From NCBI GenBank assembly GCA_963696525.1, contig CAVOKO010000012.1, positions 992,001-1,056,000 of the forward strand: DNA of 64,000 nucleotides, given 5' to 3'. Made by a program: the position numbers and the translations under genes. Under the pieces are notes generated by a model. The model was not told the DNA's origin and ran no database searches. It saw nothing but the letters and a program-made list of their open reading frames with translations. How positions within the stretch are numbered: position 1 is the first letter of the stretch; each line of letters starts with the position of its first letter. Shown here piece by piece: positions 18,620 through 29,058 of the stretch. The stretch is from CAWBRT01 sp963696525 (GTDB lineage: Bacteria; Acidobacteriota; Terriglobia; Terriglobales; Acidobacteriaceae).

Positions 18620-19477
18620 ATGGCAAGCGGCGGCAAGGAAGTTTTTCGGGCGGCGCAGGTCGCGAGAATGCGTGACGGCGCCCGGATTTATCACGAAGAT
18701 CGGGGACAGGGACAAACCATCCTGCTGGTACACGGCTGGACTTGCTCGTCTCGGTTCTGGCAAAGAAATGTTGCCGAACTGGCGAAAGAGTTTCGCGTCG
18801 TCAGCTTCGATCTTCGCGGGCACGGCAACTCGTCAAAGATCCTGAGCGGGCACACGATTGCGCAATACGCGCGCGATGTCCGGGAAATCATCGAGCTGCT
18901 GCAACTGGAAGAGGTGACGCTGGCGGGTTGGTCGCTTGGCGGCCCGGTTGTGCTGTCGTACTACGACCAATACAGGAACGACAGCCGCCTCAAGGCTCTG
19001 GGATTGATCGACACCGCGCCCTACCCGTTCAGCCCCGCGCCCTGGAACAGTCACAGCCTGAAGAACCACAACCACGACGCACTGAACGCGGTATTCGCAA
19101 CCTATGCGGCAGACCCTTTACAATTCGCTATCGCCTTCACTCGCAAAATGTTCAAGGGCGGGAGTGCCTCCGACGAAGACGTACGATGGATTTCGGCCGA
19201 GCTGACCAAGACTCCGCCCTGGATCGCGATGGCTATCTATTCCGATTTTGTGATGAGCGATTATTCGCGAGTGTTGCCGACCCTCAGGCTGCCGGTGGCG
19301 GTCTTCGCGGCCGATTCGGACATTTACCAGGAAGGAATCAAGATGGGCAGAAGCATAGCCGCGCAAATCGCTCGCGCCAGCTTCTACCCATTCGAGGACG
19401 GCGGTCACCTGCTGTTTTACGAGCAGCCTGGGAAGTTCAACCAGGCGCTCACGGATTTCATTCGCGAGGCCAAGTAG
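18620..19477 (+). CDS. alpha/beta hydrolase
   Basis: 285 residues. The fold is evident from the oxyanion segment VHGWTCSSRFW (about 36-46), the nucleophile elbow AGWSLGG with its Ser at about residue 98, an acid AADSDIY, and the catalytic His in DGGHLLF near the C-terminus. Relatives include haloperoxidase-like esterases and lactonases; the substrate is unknown. The ATG at 18620 was chosen over an in-frame start 141 bases upstream because GAGGGA lies just before it and upstream residues look unrelated. No signal peptide is seen. Confidence 0.85.
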   Translation: MASGGKEVFRAAQVARMRDGARIYHEDRGQGQTILLVHGWTCSSRFWQRNVAELAKEFRVVSFDLRGHGNSSKILSGHTIAQYARDVREIIELLQLEEVTLAGWSLGGPVVLSYYDQYRNDSRLKALGLIDTAPYPFSPAPWNSHSLKNHNHDALNAVFATYAADPLQFAIAFTRKMFKGGSASDEDVRWISAELTKTPPWIAMAIYSDFVMSDYSRVLPTLRLPVAVFAADSDIYQEGIKMGRSIAAQIARASFYPFEDGGHLLFYEQPGKFNQALTDFIREAK

Positions 19478-19547
19478 GCCGCCGGGTTCAGCTATTCGAA
19501 GCTAAGAGGAATCTGTCTAAAATCTCGACCACACTGAGGATTCGCAT

Positions 19548-19958
19548 ATGAAAGCATTGAGGGTTGTGCTGCTGATCTCCCTGCTGACGATGGCTGTCTC
19601 GGCCTTGGCTCAAATGGGACAAGGCCCGGGAGGCGGTCACGGCGGTATGGGGCATCCGATGATGAGCGTTGACGATCGCGTCAATGAACTCGCTAAGCAA
19701 TTGAGTCTGAACGACGATCAAAAGGAGAAAGTCCGCGGCATTCTGCAGGAACAGCAGGATCAGATGAAGCAGCTGATGCAGGATTCATCGACATCCCGCC
19801 AAGATAAAATGAGCAAAATGCGGAGCATCCACCAGGCCAGCAACGGCAAGATCCGCGATCTGCTCAATGACGATCAGAAGAAGAAGTTCGACGATTACCT
19901 GCAAAAGCAGCAGCAAAGGATGCAGCAGCACCGTGGCCAGGGACCGGGTATGTCCTAA
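19548..19958 (+). CDS. small exported Spy/CpxP-like helical protein
   Basis: 136 residues. A signal peptide (residues 1-21, ending SALAQ) precedes a Gly/Met/His-rich linker and a helical, Gln/Lys/Asp-rich domain. Two related motifs, LSLNDDQKEKV and LLNDDQKKKF, recall the LTxxQ repeats of periplasmic Spy/CpxP chaperones that bind unfolded proteins or metals. No enzyme motif. A rho-independent terminator follows at 19998-20027. Confidence 0.7.
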   Translation: MKALRVVLLISLLTMAVSALAQMGQGPGGGHGGMGHPMMSVDDRVNELAKQLSLNDDQKEKVRGILQEQQDQMKQLMQDSSTSRQDKMSKMRSIHQASNGKIRDLLNDDQKKKFDDYLQKQQQRMQQHRGQGPGMS

Positions 19959-19997
19959 ACACCTGACAGATGGTGAGAATTGCGGGAGAAAGTTCGC

Positions 19998-20027
19998 GGC
20001 GGCCTTTGGCTAAAAGTCGCCTTTTTT
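19998..20027 (+). terminator. rho-independent terminator after the Spy-like gene
   Basis: Arms GGCGGC (19998-20003) and GTCGCC (20016-20021) pair over six positions including one G-U, around a 12-base loop, followed by TTTTTT (20022-20027). Confidence 0.65.
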
Positions 20028-20105
20028 GCATTCAACTCCGGATGGCCCGTGCCCGGAGCAGGGTGAAGCCGCCAGCCCCCGGCGTATTGTGCCATAATTT
20101 TATCC

Positions 20106-22265
20106 ATGAAACAGGTTGTACATGCTGCCTGCCCGCACGACTGCCCGGACGCGTGCGGCGTTCTGATCACGGTTGAGAATGGGCGCGCAACGCGCATACA
20201 GGGCGATCCGGCACATCCGGTCACGCGCGGGTTTTTATGCGCCAAGGTAGCCAAGTACCTTGACCGCGTCTATTCGCCCGGCCGCGTCCTCTACCCGCTG
20301 CGCCGGGTCAAGCCAAAGGGTCCGGCAAAGGCAGCCGGTGCGGTCCTGCACGATGGCCAAGACGGCGGGTTCGTGCGCATCTCCTGGGACGAGGCACTCG
20401 GCGAGATCGTGAGCCGTTTCCGCCAGATTGCAGGGGAATTTGGGCCGGAGGCAATTCTTCCTTTCTCCTACGGCGGCACCCTGGGAGTGCTGAACAATGC
20501 CTCGATGGATCGCCGTTTCTTCCATCGCCTGGGCGCATCGCAACTTGACCGCACCATTTGCTCGGCCGCCGGGGAGGCCGGACTGATCGCGGTCTTTGGC
20601 GGCAAGATCGGCACCGAGCCCGAACAGTTCCGCCACTCGCGCTTCATATTGGTGTGGGGAACCAACGTCCATGCCAACAATGTTCACCTCTGGCCTTTCA
20701 TCGAAGAAGCGCGCCGCCAGGGCGGCAAGCTGATCGTGATCGATCCTTATGCCACGCGCACCGCACGCTGCGCGGATTGGTACCTGCCGATTCATCCGGG
20801 CACGGATCTGGCGTTGGCGCTGGCGATGATGCACGTCATCATCCGCGAGCATCTCGAGGACTCCGATTACGTTGCTCGCCACACCCACGGCTTCGAACGG
20901 CTGCGAGAGCATGTCGAGGCGTGCACGCCGGAGTGGGCGGCCCGGTGGACAGGCATCTCCGCCGAAGACATCCGGCGTTTGGCGCGCGAGTACGCGACCA
21001 CCCGGCCGACGGCAATCCGCCTTGGCTACGGGGTGCAGCGCGGTGAAAACGGTGGCCAGGCAATCCGGGGTATTTGCATGTTGCCGTGCCTGACCGGCTC
21101 GTGGAAGGATGTCGGCGGTGGCTTGCAACTCTCCACCAGCGCACTGTTCCCGCTCGACAAAGCGGGTTTGCAGCGTCCTGACCTGATGCAAAATGCGCTT
21201 GGGCGCCCGGCCCGCGTCATCAACATGGTGGAGCTGGGCAGTGTCCTCGAAAAACTCGCCGATCCTCCGGTCAAGGCACTGTTCGTCTATAACTGCAATC
21301 CCGCGGCAGTGTGCCCCGATCACAACGCCGTGGTGAAGGGCCTGTCGCGGCCCGACTTGTTCACAGTGGTCCACGAGCAGTTCCTGACCGATAGCTGCGA
21401 CTACGCGGATATCGTTTTGCCCGCCACGACGTTTTTCGAGCACAAGGATCTGCAAGGTTCCTACGGCACCTATTTTCTCCAGCTCTCGCAGCAAGCCATC
21501 GAGCCGCTGGGCGAATCGCGAAGCAACTTCGATGTTTTCGCCGAGCTGGGGCGGCGCATGGGCTTCACCGAAAGCTGTTTCCGTGAGTCCGTCGATGACG
21601 CCATCGACCTCGCGCTCTCGACCGGTAACCCGAGGCTGGCGGGCATCGATCGCCAGCGTCTGGAAAGGGAAGGGCACGCCCGCTTGAATTTGCGCGGCCG
21701 GGACGAGCGTTTCGCCAAACCAGCCGCCGCCAGTCCAAACCCAAAATAACGACGCGCCCTTTTTGCCCTTTGCGAACGGCGATTTCCAAACCCCAGCGGC
21801 AAGGCGGAGTTTTACAGCGAAGCCGTGGCGGCCGCGGGGGGTGATGCTTTACCCGTCTTCCGCGCGCCCCGCGAATCGCGGCACTCCGGCAATCGGCGTT
21901 TTACTTTGGAGTTATTGCCGCGCAAGGCCGACCATTGCCTGAACACCACCTTCTGCAATCTGCTAGGCCACCAGGGGCTCGAAGCAGAGCCGGCGCTGGA
22001 AATGAATCCGCTGGATGCCGCCGCACGCGGCATCGGCGACGGGGAGCGCGTGCGGGTGTATAACGACCGCGGAGAAATGGTGCTGCCCGCCAGGCTGGAT
22101 GCCTCGATTCAGAGGGGGATGGCGGTGGCGCGGCTGGGGTGGGCCAAGCTCGCCTCGGGTGGCGTGAATGTGAATGTGCTGACGTCACAGCGCCTGACTG
22201 ACCTGGGCCGTGGGGCTACGTTTTATTCAACCTTGGTGGAGGTTGAGCCCTCTGCCGGGCAATGA
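20106..22265 (+). CDS. molybdopterin oxidoreductase (formate dehydrogenase-like); local double frameshift
   Basis: About 719 residues as a full-length bis-MGD enzyme. An N-terminal [4Fe-4S] motif is visible (C9, C13, C17, C45). The probable Mo ligand is the Cys in DRTICSAAG (about C152), and a C-terminal molydopterin dinucleotide-binding domain carries 'CLNTTFCNLLGHQG' and 'DGERVRVYNDRGE'. An in-frame TAA at 21747 interrupts the reading, but the conserved segment PFLPFANGDFQTP lies in another frame (21757-21794) and the original frame resumes at SGKAEFYSE. This means two compensating one-base shifts, at about 21735-21750 and 21792. Possible substrates are formate or another small oxidisable compound; no partner subunit is adjacent. 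Confidence 0.82.
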
Positions 22266-22627
22266 TTGCAGTGGGAGCGAGGCGAGCGAAATCCCGAGCG
22301 CATGCAGCCGGCGTCAGCTTTTTACATCATCTTCACATCGTTCATCGTTCACCTTTGGGCCCTGCCGCTCCCTCGGGGAAGGGTCCAGCGTTCTGAGAAT
22401 AGCCCTCCCTTTTGGCCCTTTTGGGACATTGCGGGATCGCAACTTCGTCCTCGAAGAGGGTGTTTACTTCGCCAGAGCACACGGCATACTTTGGTTTCCG
22501 AGTTGTACTCTCGTATAATTAGCAATTCCGCGCTCCAAAGTTCCTGTACTCGAGGTTTACTATTATCGGAACTCATAACGTCTGTTCTGCGACTCGGAAT
22601 TGTCGGCTGGCGCTTTGGGGGCGCTGC
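22266..22627. other. bamA upstream region
   Basis: 362 bases with no convincing gene. It contains the bamA promoter (22491-22519) and a leader of about 100 bases before the proposed TTG start. Confidence 0.4.
22491..22519 (+). promoter_or_regulatory. sigma-70 promoter of bamA
   Basis: TATAAT at 22514-22519 with TTGGTT at 22491-22496, spacing 17 bases. Transcription would start near 22526. Confidence 0.65.
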
Positions 22628-25466
22628 TTGGTCTTTCGTCTTTCGGCGGTCCTGCTGCTGTTGTGCTCGATGGCGCTGGCGCAGGAGGGAGTCATCGCCG
22701 ACATCGTGCCGAGAGGAAACCGGCGCATTCCGGCCGACACCATCAAGCACAACATGACCACCCGCCGGGGCGACATCTACGACCAGGCGACTCTGGAGCG
22801 CGATTTCAACGCGCTCTGGAATACCGGTTACTTCGACGATCTTCGTTTCGAACGCGAACAGACGTCGAAAGGCTGGGTCATTTACGTCTACGTCAAGGAA
22901 AAGCCCACCATCCGCGAGATCAAGTATGAGGGCCTGAATTCCTTCTCGCAGAGCGACCTGCTAGACAAGTTCAAAGAACGGAAAGTGGGTATCAGCCAGG
23001 AGAGCCAGTTCGATCCAACGCGAATCAAAAAGGCGGAGGTTGTCATTAAGGAAATGGAGTCGGGTCACGGACACCAGTTCGCCACGGTCCGTACCGAAGT
23101 GCGCCCGATTCCGCCCGCTTCGGTAAGCGTGACCTTCGTGATCAAAGAAGGCCCCAAGGTGAAGGTCGGAAAGATCCGCTTCGAAGGCAATAAGACGGGT
23201 CAGCGCCCGCATCTTGAGCCAGGCGATGAAGAATACGCACGCGATTGGTATCCCGAAAAGCATCATTTTAGAGAACCTGTTCGCGCGCACCTTCGACGCC
23301 ACTAAGCTCAGTGAAGACGCCGAACGGGTGCGCTACGAGTATCAGACGTTGGGCTACTACAAGGCGATTGTGCAAGACCCGAAAACGCAGATTCACGACA
23401 AGAATGGCGTTGTTTGGTACCTCCCGTTCAAGACTAAGCAAGGCAAGGTGGTCGATATTACCGTTCCGGTAGAGGAAGGCGAGCGCTTCCGCCTCAAGCA
23501 GATCACATTCACCGGCAATAAGACGATCACCAACACGGCAGTCCTGCGGAGGCAGTTCCGGATGAAAGACGGCGAGATTTTTAACGCCGACATGGTGCGC
23601 AAAGGCATCGAGGATCTGCGCAAAGTCTACGGGGGGCTCGGCTACATAAATTTCACCTCGGTACCGGACACGATCATCGACGAAGTACATAAGTTGATCA
23701 CGCTGAAGATCGACATCGACGAAGGCAAGCAGTTTTACGTAAGACGGATAGAATTCCAGGGCAATACCACAACCCGGGATAAGGTGATCCGGCGCGAATT
23801 GGCGATCGAGGAAGGCAATCTCTATAACAGCCAACTCTGGGATCTCTCGCTGCTGCGTTTAAATCAGCTCAGCTACTTCGAGCCACTCAAGCCCGAGCAG
23901 GCTTCGGAAGTCCATCAGAACGTGGCTGACAACTCCGTCGATATCACGCTCAAGCTGAAAGAGAAAGGCAAGAATTCGATCGGCCTCACCGGCGGCGTCA
24001 GCGGGTTGTCGGGTACCTTCATTGGCCTTAACTTCACCACCAACAACTTTCTTGGTCTTGGCGAGACCCTGCAGGTTCAGGGAACCATCGGCACCTACGA
24101 ACGAAATGTGATGTTTGGGTTCACCGAGCCCTATCTTTTTGACCGGCCCCTGCAGACAGGCTTTACGGTATACGCGCGGCGCTTCGATTATAACCAGGCG
24201 AAGCAGGCGAGCCTTGCCACGGGCACTAACCTGAACCTGCCGTTGGCACTTGCCAATTCGCTGCAAAACTACTCGCAGGCGAGCACCGGCGCCACGGTTT
24301 CGCTCAGTTATCCGATCAAGCGTTCGTTCAAGCGCGTGGGGATAACTTACGGATTCGACGTCTCCTCGATTTCCACCTTCACGACCGCCTCGCAACTTTA
24401 TTTCGAGGACGTGACTTTCCGTAATATTTCCGGGCCCAACGCGCTCAGCGGCATCAGAACCAGCAAGGTTACGCCGAACTTCACCTATAACCACATTGAC
24501 TATCCATTGCGCCCGCATAACGGGAAGAGCTTTTTCATCGGCACCGATGTCTCTGGGCTTGGCGGCAATGTAAAAGCGATACGGCCCATTGCCGAGTACA
24601 AGCAGTTCATCCCGATGAAGGGGCTGACGCCCAAATATGGGCATCCCACCGAGGGACGCCAGACATTTGGATTCCGCATCCAGGCATCGCACATCACGGG
24701 ATATGGCGGGCTTGGTGCATCCCCGTTCGAGCGCTTCTTCCTCGGCGGCGATACCGATTTGCGCGGCTTCGATATCCGCGCGGTGTCTCCGGTCGCGTTC
24801 CTAGCGAGTTCGCAGAGCATTACGCTGCAGAATCCCGACGGTTCCACCGTTCCGATCGATCCCAACAACCTCAGACGCGGTAACGTAATCGTTCCAATCC
24901 CGACTTACCAAGTCGTTTTCCCTGGGGGCGACACCAGCATAATCTCCAACATGGAATACCGGGTCCCGATTGTCGGCCCCGTCACCATGGCTGCCTTCGT
25001 CGATACCGGGTGGAACATGATATTGCAGCCATCGCAGTTGCAACTTTCATCGAGTATCCTGAATGATCCAACGACCGGTTTGAACAACTTGACCTACGGT
25101 TGTAACGTGGTTACAGCCGCTTTCGCTTGCCAGGGAAAAACGTTACAACAATTGGGATTCCCGCAAATTGGCGGCAATCTCCGACCGATTTCGGGGACTA
25201 ACGGCATCATGCGTATGTCTACCGGATTGGAATTGCAGGTCATCCTGCCGATTGTGAATGCGCCGTTCCGCATCTACTACGCGGTGAACCCGATGCGCAT
25301 GAACACGACTGCCCAGCCGCCACAAATGACGATCACCCGGAGCATGTTCCCGCCGGGCGGAGCTGGAGACTTCACCTATCAGCAGGCGATAGCGACCTAT
25401 GGTACGGGCTACCGGTTGCGCGAACCTTTCAATACGTTTCGTTTCACCGTGGCGACAACGTTTTGA
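22628..25466 (+). CDS. bamA: outer-membrane protein assembly factor BamA; one frameshift
   Basis: About 945 residues when read through one extra base at about 23195 (in GNK-RVSARIL). The length of 2839 bases is 946 codons plus one. A signal peptide ends MALAQ; POTRA domains follow, each with 'IREIKYEGLNSFS', 'VGKIRFEGN', 'LKQITFTGNKTIT' or 'VRRIEFQGNTTTRD' strands, then a 16-strand-type barrel with GLSGTFIGLNF and the 'GGDTDLRGFDIRAVSP' lid motif (about residues 705-720). The chain ends in aromatic Phe, as beta-signals do. BamA folds outer-membrane proteins and is essential, so the frameshift is probably a sequence error. TTG at 22628 is the best start found; none has a good ribosome-binding site. 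Confidence 0.93.
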
Positions 25467-25544
25467 TGCTTATTCAACCGGCGCAACCTGAGCGGCGGGC
25501 GCATTGCAAGCAGTGAGGGCAGGCGGTTCGGCAGAGGATCGGGT

Positions 25545-25573
25545 TTGACCGCCGCTGCGCGCAAAACTATAAT
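25545..25573 (+). promoter_or_regulatory. strong sigma-70 promoter upstream of the OmpH-like gene
   Basis: TTGACC (25545-25550), a 17-base spacer and TATAAT (25568-25573). The start point near 25580 is immediately followed by a dispersed repeat, leaving a leader of over 300 bases before the gene at 25903. Confidence 0.65.
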
Positions 25574-25585
25574 TGCAGCATTCGT

Positions 25586-25878
25586 CTAGCAGGCTGCGGA
25601 AAAAACAGGTTTCAGGCGAGGCGGGTCCACAAGCTCTTGCATAAGTATTTTGGCGTGCCCACATCCAATAGAGCCTCGCTTGTTCCGTCCCGACATGCGT
25701 AACCATGCCGCGTGCCGGGGATTCAGCTTCCCACCCCAACAAGCCACCATCGGGCTTATCGGGGACCGCGGGTTCGGCGCGTTTATCCGCAACCTGCCAA
25801 GAGAGATTGGTTTGGTTCGACAGCTGCCTAGGCCCGTCTTGCTATGGAAAGGTTTCGGCCTGAAATCCTCAAAAAAGA
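25586..25878. repeat. probable degenerate repeat element between promoter and gene
   Basis: CTAGCAGGCTGCGGAAAAA at 25586-25604 matches the terminal sequence of the MITE-like elements at 33474 and 34376. An imperfect inverted pair (25607-25617 and 25858-25869) suggests the other boundary. No transposase is encoded. Confidence 0.45.
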
Positions 25879-25902
25879 GGCTCCAAGGAGTCAAGCAACG
25901 CA

Positions 25903-26577
25903 ATGACACTTCATACTTCGCGCTTCGTTCCGGTTGTTGTGGCCGTGCTTTCGATTGCCACGTTCGCGCAAACCGGGTCCTCACCTACTGCCTCGCCAAC
26001 GCCATCGACAGCCCCGGCAGCAATAACTCCGGCAACCTCTACGAGAATTGGGATTGTGAATATCCAGGCCGCAATCATCAGTACCAACGAAGGCCAGCGC
26101 GATTTCGAGGTCTTGCGAAAGAAATTCGACCCGAAACGCAATGAACTGGAATCGCTGAACCACGAAGTCGAAAATCTAAAGAAACAGCTGAGCACTACCG
26201 GTGACAAACTGAATGAAGACGCCCGCGGCAACTTGCTGAAGCAGATCGACAGTAAGCAGAAGACACTGCAGCGCAGCTACGAAGACGCCAACAACGACCT
26301 GCAGGCCCAGCAGAACGAAATCGCCAGCCGGATCGGCCAGAAAATGATGGAAGTCCTCGATAAGTACGCCAAAGAGCACGGGTACTCCGTCATTCTCGAT
26401 TACTCCGGACAAGCCAGCCCGATCCTGTGGGCGGCGAGCTCGGTGGATGTGACCCCGATCCTGGTTGAGGCGTATAACGGCGTATCCGGTGTGCCTCCCC
26501 AGCCCAAGGCGGCCGGCGCTACTGCCCCGGCGGCCAATCCGAAACCGGCTGGCGGCACGGCTACTGCTCCGAAGTAG
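25903..26577 (+). CDS. OmpH/Skp-family periplasmic chaperone
   Basis: 224 residues. The signal peptide ends IATFAQ; a low-complexity Ser/Thr/Pro/Ala linker (about 25-48) follows. The OmpH domain starts at 'RIGIVNIQAAI' and contains the long coiled-coil arms (about 70-150) and 'YAKEHGYSVILDYSG'. A second Ala/Pro-rich tail (about 200-224) is extra. Skp trimers hold unfolded outer-membrane proteins on their way to BamA, and the gene lies 436 bases after bamA on the same strand. AAGGAG precedes the ATG. Confidence 0.88.
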   Translation: MTLHTSRFVPVVVAVLSIATFAQTGSSPTASPTPSTAPAAITPATSTRIGIVNIQAAIISTNEGQRDFEVLRKKFDPKRNELESLNHEVENLKKQLSTTGDKLNEDARGNLLKQIDSKQKTLQRSYEDANNDLQAQQNEIASRIGQKMMEVLDKYAKEHGYSVILDYSGQASPILWAASSVDVTPILVEAYNGVSGVPPQPKAAGATAPAANPKPAGGTATAPK

Positions 26578-27099
26578 ATTGCCCGTTGAGCAGTTTCAGA
26601 TAAGGTGTCCCCCGGAGGAAGCAGCGCCGGGCTGCCTTGGGATATATGTTTTGTAAAAGCTCGCTTGAGCAGAGCTGGTCTTTCCTTATGTTGCGGAAGA
26701 GCCTCTCCGGAGGAGCGGCCGGAGCAGTTTCTGTGGACCCTAGCCCGTCGACCTGAAGCTGTGGATATTTCTGTGGATAATAGTGCTGCCGCACTCGAAG
26801 AAGGGCAAAAACATGCTCTCGATAGGGCATATATTACTGGCTGATTAAAGAAAAAGATGTGTGGATTTAATAGCTTACGAGCGATTTCAATTTTTTTCTT
26901 GACTGATGGACGTTCAGGTTAGAGTCATGCTTTCAAAGTGGAGTTTTGCACATTCATCACCTTACAGGGTAATAACCATCCCAGGCCGTTACGCTAAAAC
27001 CGTCAGAGACAATGCCTTACAGCGCGGGATGGGCAATACTGGGGTGCCAGCCGTTTGCCCCAAAATGGGGCTAAGCTCCGCAGCTTGATTTTGCTGGAC
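26578..27099. other. intergenic region, AT-rich in part
   Basis: 522 bases between convergent genes. It holds a cluster of TGTGGA-type boxes (26732-26868) and an AT-rich stretch at 26841-26900. A GCCCC-AAAAT-GGGGC hairpin (27057-27071) may end lepA transcription on the minus strand, but it lacks a U-run. Confidence 0.45.
26732..26868. other. cluster of DnaA-box-like sequences
   Basis: On the plus strand TGTGGA occurs at 26732, 26760, 26772 and 26860. The copy at 26772-26780 (TGTGGATAA) is the exact complement of the DnaA consensus TTATCCACA, and 26760-26768 differs by one base. An AT-rich segment follows. It could be an origin component or a DnaA-titration site; no dnaA, dnaN or rpmH gene is nearby. 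Confidence 0.4.
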
Positions 27100-28914
27100 T
27101 CAGTCGCTATCTTCGCCCACCTTCAGCACTGCCAGGAAGGCTTCCTGGGGAATATCGACTTTGCCGACCCGTTTCATCCTGCGCTTGCCCTCTTTTTGTT
27201 TTTCTAGAAGCTTGCGCTTGCGGGTAATGTCGCCGCCATAGCACTTAGCCAATACGTTCTTGCGGAGCGCGGCGACACTTTCGCGGGCGATGACCTTGGC
27301 CCCGATGGCAGCCTGGATGGCTACTTCAAACATCTGCCGCGGAATCAATTTGCGCATTCGGGTGACCAGCGTCCGGCCGCGCTCGTAGGCATGATCTTTG
27401 TGCACGATGATCGAGAGCGCATCCACCGGATCGCCCGCCACCAGGATGTCCAGTTTGACCATGGGCGATTCCCACCAGCCGGAAAGGTGATAATCCAGCG
27501 AAGCGTAACCGCGCGAAATGGTTTTCAGCCGATCGTAGAAGTCGAGGACAATTTCGTTCAGAGGCAACTCGTAGGTCAGCAACACGCGATTAGAACTCAC
27601 GTATTCGAAATTCTTCTGCTTGCCGCGCTTCTCTTCCACCAGCTTAAAAATTCCCCCCACGTATTCCTCGTTGGTGAGGATGTTAGCGGTGATGATCGGC
27701 TCCTCCACTTTGTCAATCTGCGTCTGGTCGGGCCATTTGGAGGGATTGTCCACGTCCAGCACCTGGCCGTCGGTAAGGGTCACCTTGTAGCGGACGCTCG
27801 GAGCGGTGACGATGAGTTCGAGGTTGAACTCGCGCTCCAGCCTTTCCTGGATAATCTCCATATGCAGCAGGCCAAGGAATCCACAGCGGAAGCCGAAGCC
27901 GAGCGCGGCGGAACTCTCTGGCTCGAAAAAAAACGAGGAATCGTTAAGCCGGAGTTTCTCGAGCGCGTCGCGCAGCAGGGCGTGCTCGTGCGAGTCCACC
28001 GTATAAAGACCGGCGAACACCATTGGCTTGATCTCTTCAAAGCCGGGTAGCGCCTTCGCGGCGGGGCGGTTATCGTCGGTAACGGTGTCGCCAATCTTGG
28101 TGTCCTGCACGTTCTTCAGGGTGGCAAAGAAGAAACCGACCTCACCGGCGGTCAACTCGTCGATTTCGACCGGCTTGGGCGTGAGCACGCCCATGGTCTC
28201 CACCTGGAACGACTTGCCATTCGACATCAAGCGAATCTGCTGCCCTTTTTTCATGCGGCCGTTGATGACGCGCGCCAGCACGCCGACGCCGCGATAGGAA
28301 TCAAACCAGGAATCGAAGATCAGGGCTTGCAGAGGGGCATCGATGTCCCCTTTCGGAGGAGGAATCTGGCTGACGATTCTCTCCAGCACCTCGGGCACGC
28401 CCTGGCCGGTCTTGGCGCTGATCGGAAGAGCGCGGCTGGCATCGAGGCCGACGGCGCCCTCGATCATCTCCTTGGTGCGCTCGATGTCCGCGCTCGGCAA
28501 ATCGATTTTGTTGATGACCGGGATAATCTCCAGCCCGTGATTGATGGCGATGTAGGCGTTCGCCAGCGTCTGCGCTTCCACGCCCTGCGCGGCATCGACC
28601 ACCAGCAGCGTGCCTTCGCACGAGGCCAGCGAGCGGGAAACCTCGTAGGAAAAGTCCACGTGCCCCGGAGTGTCGATCAGGTTCAACTGGTATAGGTTGC
28701 CGTCTTTCGCCTGGTAATTCATCCGCACGGCGTGAGCTTTAATGGTGATGCCGCGTTCCTTTTCCAACTCCATGGCATCCAGAAACTGGTCATGCCCCAG
28801 CATCTCGCGCGCCGAGAGCGAGCCGGTCAACTCCAGCAAGCGATCCGAGAGCGTCGTCTTGCCGTGGTCGATGTGGGCAATGATGGCGAAATTACGAATG
28901 AATTGGCGGTCCAT
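27100..28914 (-). CDS. lepA: elongation factor 4 (LepA)
   Basis: 604 residues, normal length. The GTPase domain shows AHIDHGKTT (G1, 13-21), DTPGHVDF (G3) and NKIDLP (G4). The EF4-specific C-terminal domain with 'GGDITRKRKLLEKQKEGK' near the end distinguishes it from EF-G. It is a ribosome-associated GTPase affecting translation initiation and elongation under stress. GGAG lies four bases before the ATG. No signal peptidase gene (the common partner) is adjacent. Confidence 0.98.
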   Translation of the reverse strand: MDRQFIRNFAIIAHIDHGKTTLSDRLLELTGSLSAREMLGHDQFLDAMELEKERGITIKAHAVRMNYQAKDGNLYQLNLIDTPGHVDFSYEVSRSLASCEGTLLVVDAAQGVEAQTLANAYIAINHGLEIIPVINKIDLPSADIERTKEMIEGAVGLDASRALPISAKTGQGVPEVLERIVSQIPPPKGDIDAPLQALIFDSWFDSYRGVGVLARVINGRMKKGQQIRLMSNGKSFQVETMGVLTPKPVEIDELTAGEVGFFFATLKNVQDTKIGDTVTDDNRPAAKALPGFEEIKPMVFAGLYTVDSHEHALLRDALEKLRLNDSSFFFEPESSAALGFGFRCGFLGLLHMEIIQERLEREFNLELIVTAPSVRYKVTLTDGQVLDVDNPSKWPDQTQIDKVEEPIITANILTNEEYVGGIFKLVEEKRGKQKNFEYVSSNRVLLTYELPLNEIVLDFYDRLKTISRGYASLDYHLSGWWESPMVKLDILVAGDPVDALSIIVHKDHAYERGRTLVTRMRKLIPRQMFEVAIQAAIGAKVIARESVAALRKNVLAKCYGGDITRKRKLLEKQKEGKRRMKRVGKVDIPQEAFLAVLKVGEDSD

Positions 28915-29058
28915 GAACTCCAGTTAAAACAAGGGCGAGACGGATCAATCGCACACGGCTGAGCCTGCTTGATTGTAGCATCCGGTGCGCGCAGGCCGGG
29001 CGCAACGCCCTCCGCTCCCAACCATCACCTTCCACAAGCCGACTTGCAAGACTTCCCG

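Noticed and set aside
20235..21677. Long antisense frame of 480 codons over the molybdopterin oxidoreductase
   Set aside because: It is the complement of a well-conserved gene, has no family motif and arises from GC-rich codon structure.
23214..25466. Treating the downstream part of bamA as a separate gene starting at 23214
   Set aside because: The POTRA series continues across the junction after one base is removed, so this is one gene with a frameshift.
25650..26144. 164-codon frame overlapping the OmpH-like gene
   Set aside because: Overlaps the real gene in another frame and lies partly in repeat sequence.
26906..27088. 60-codon frame after the DnaA-box cluster
   Set aside because: No ribosome-binding site, no resemblance to rpmH or any small protein I know.
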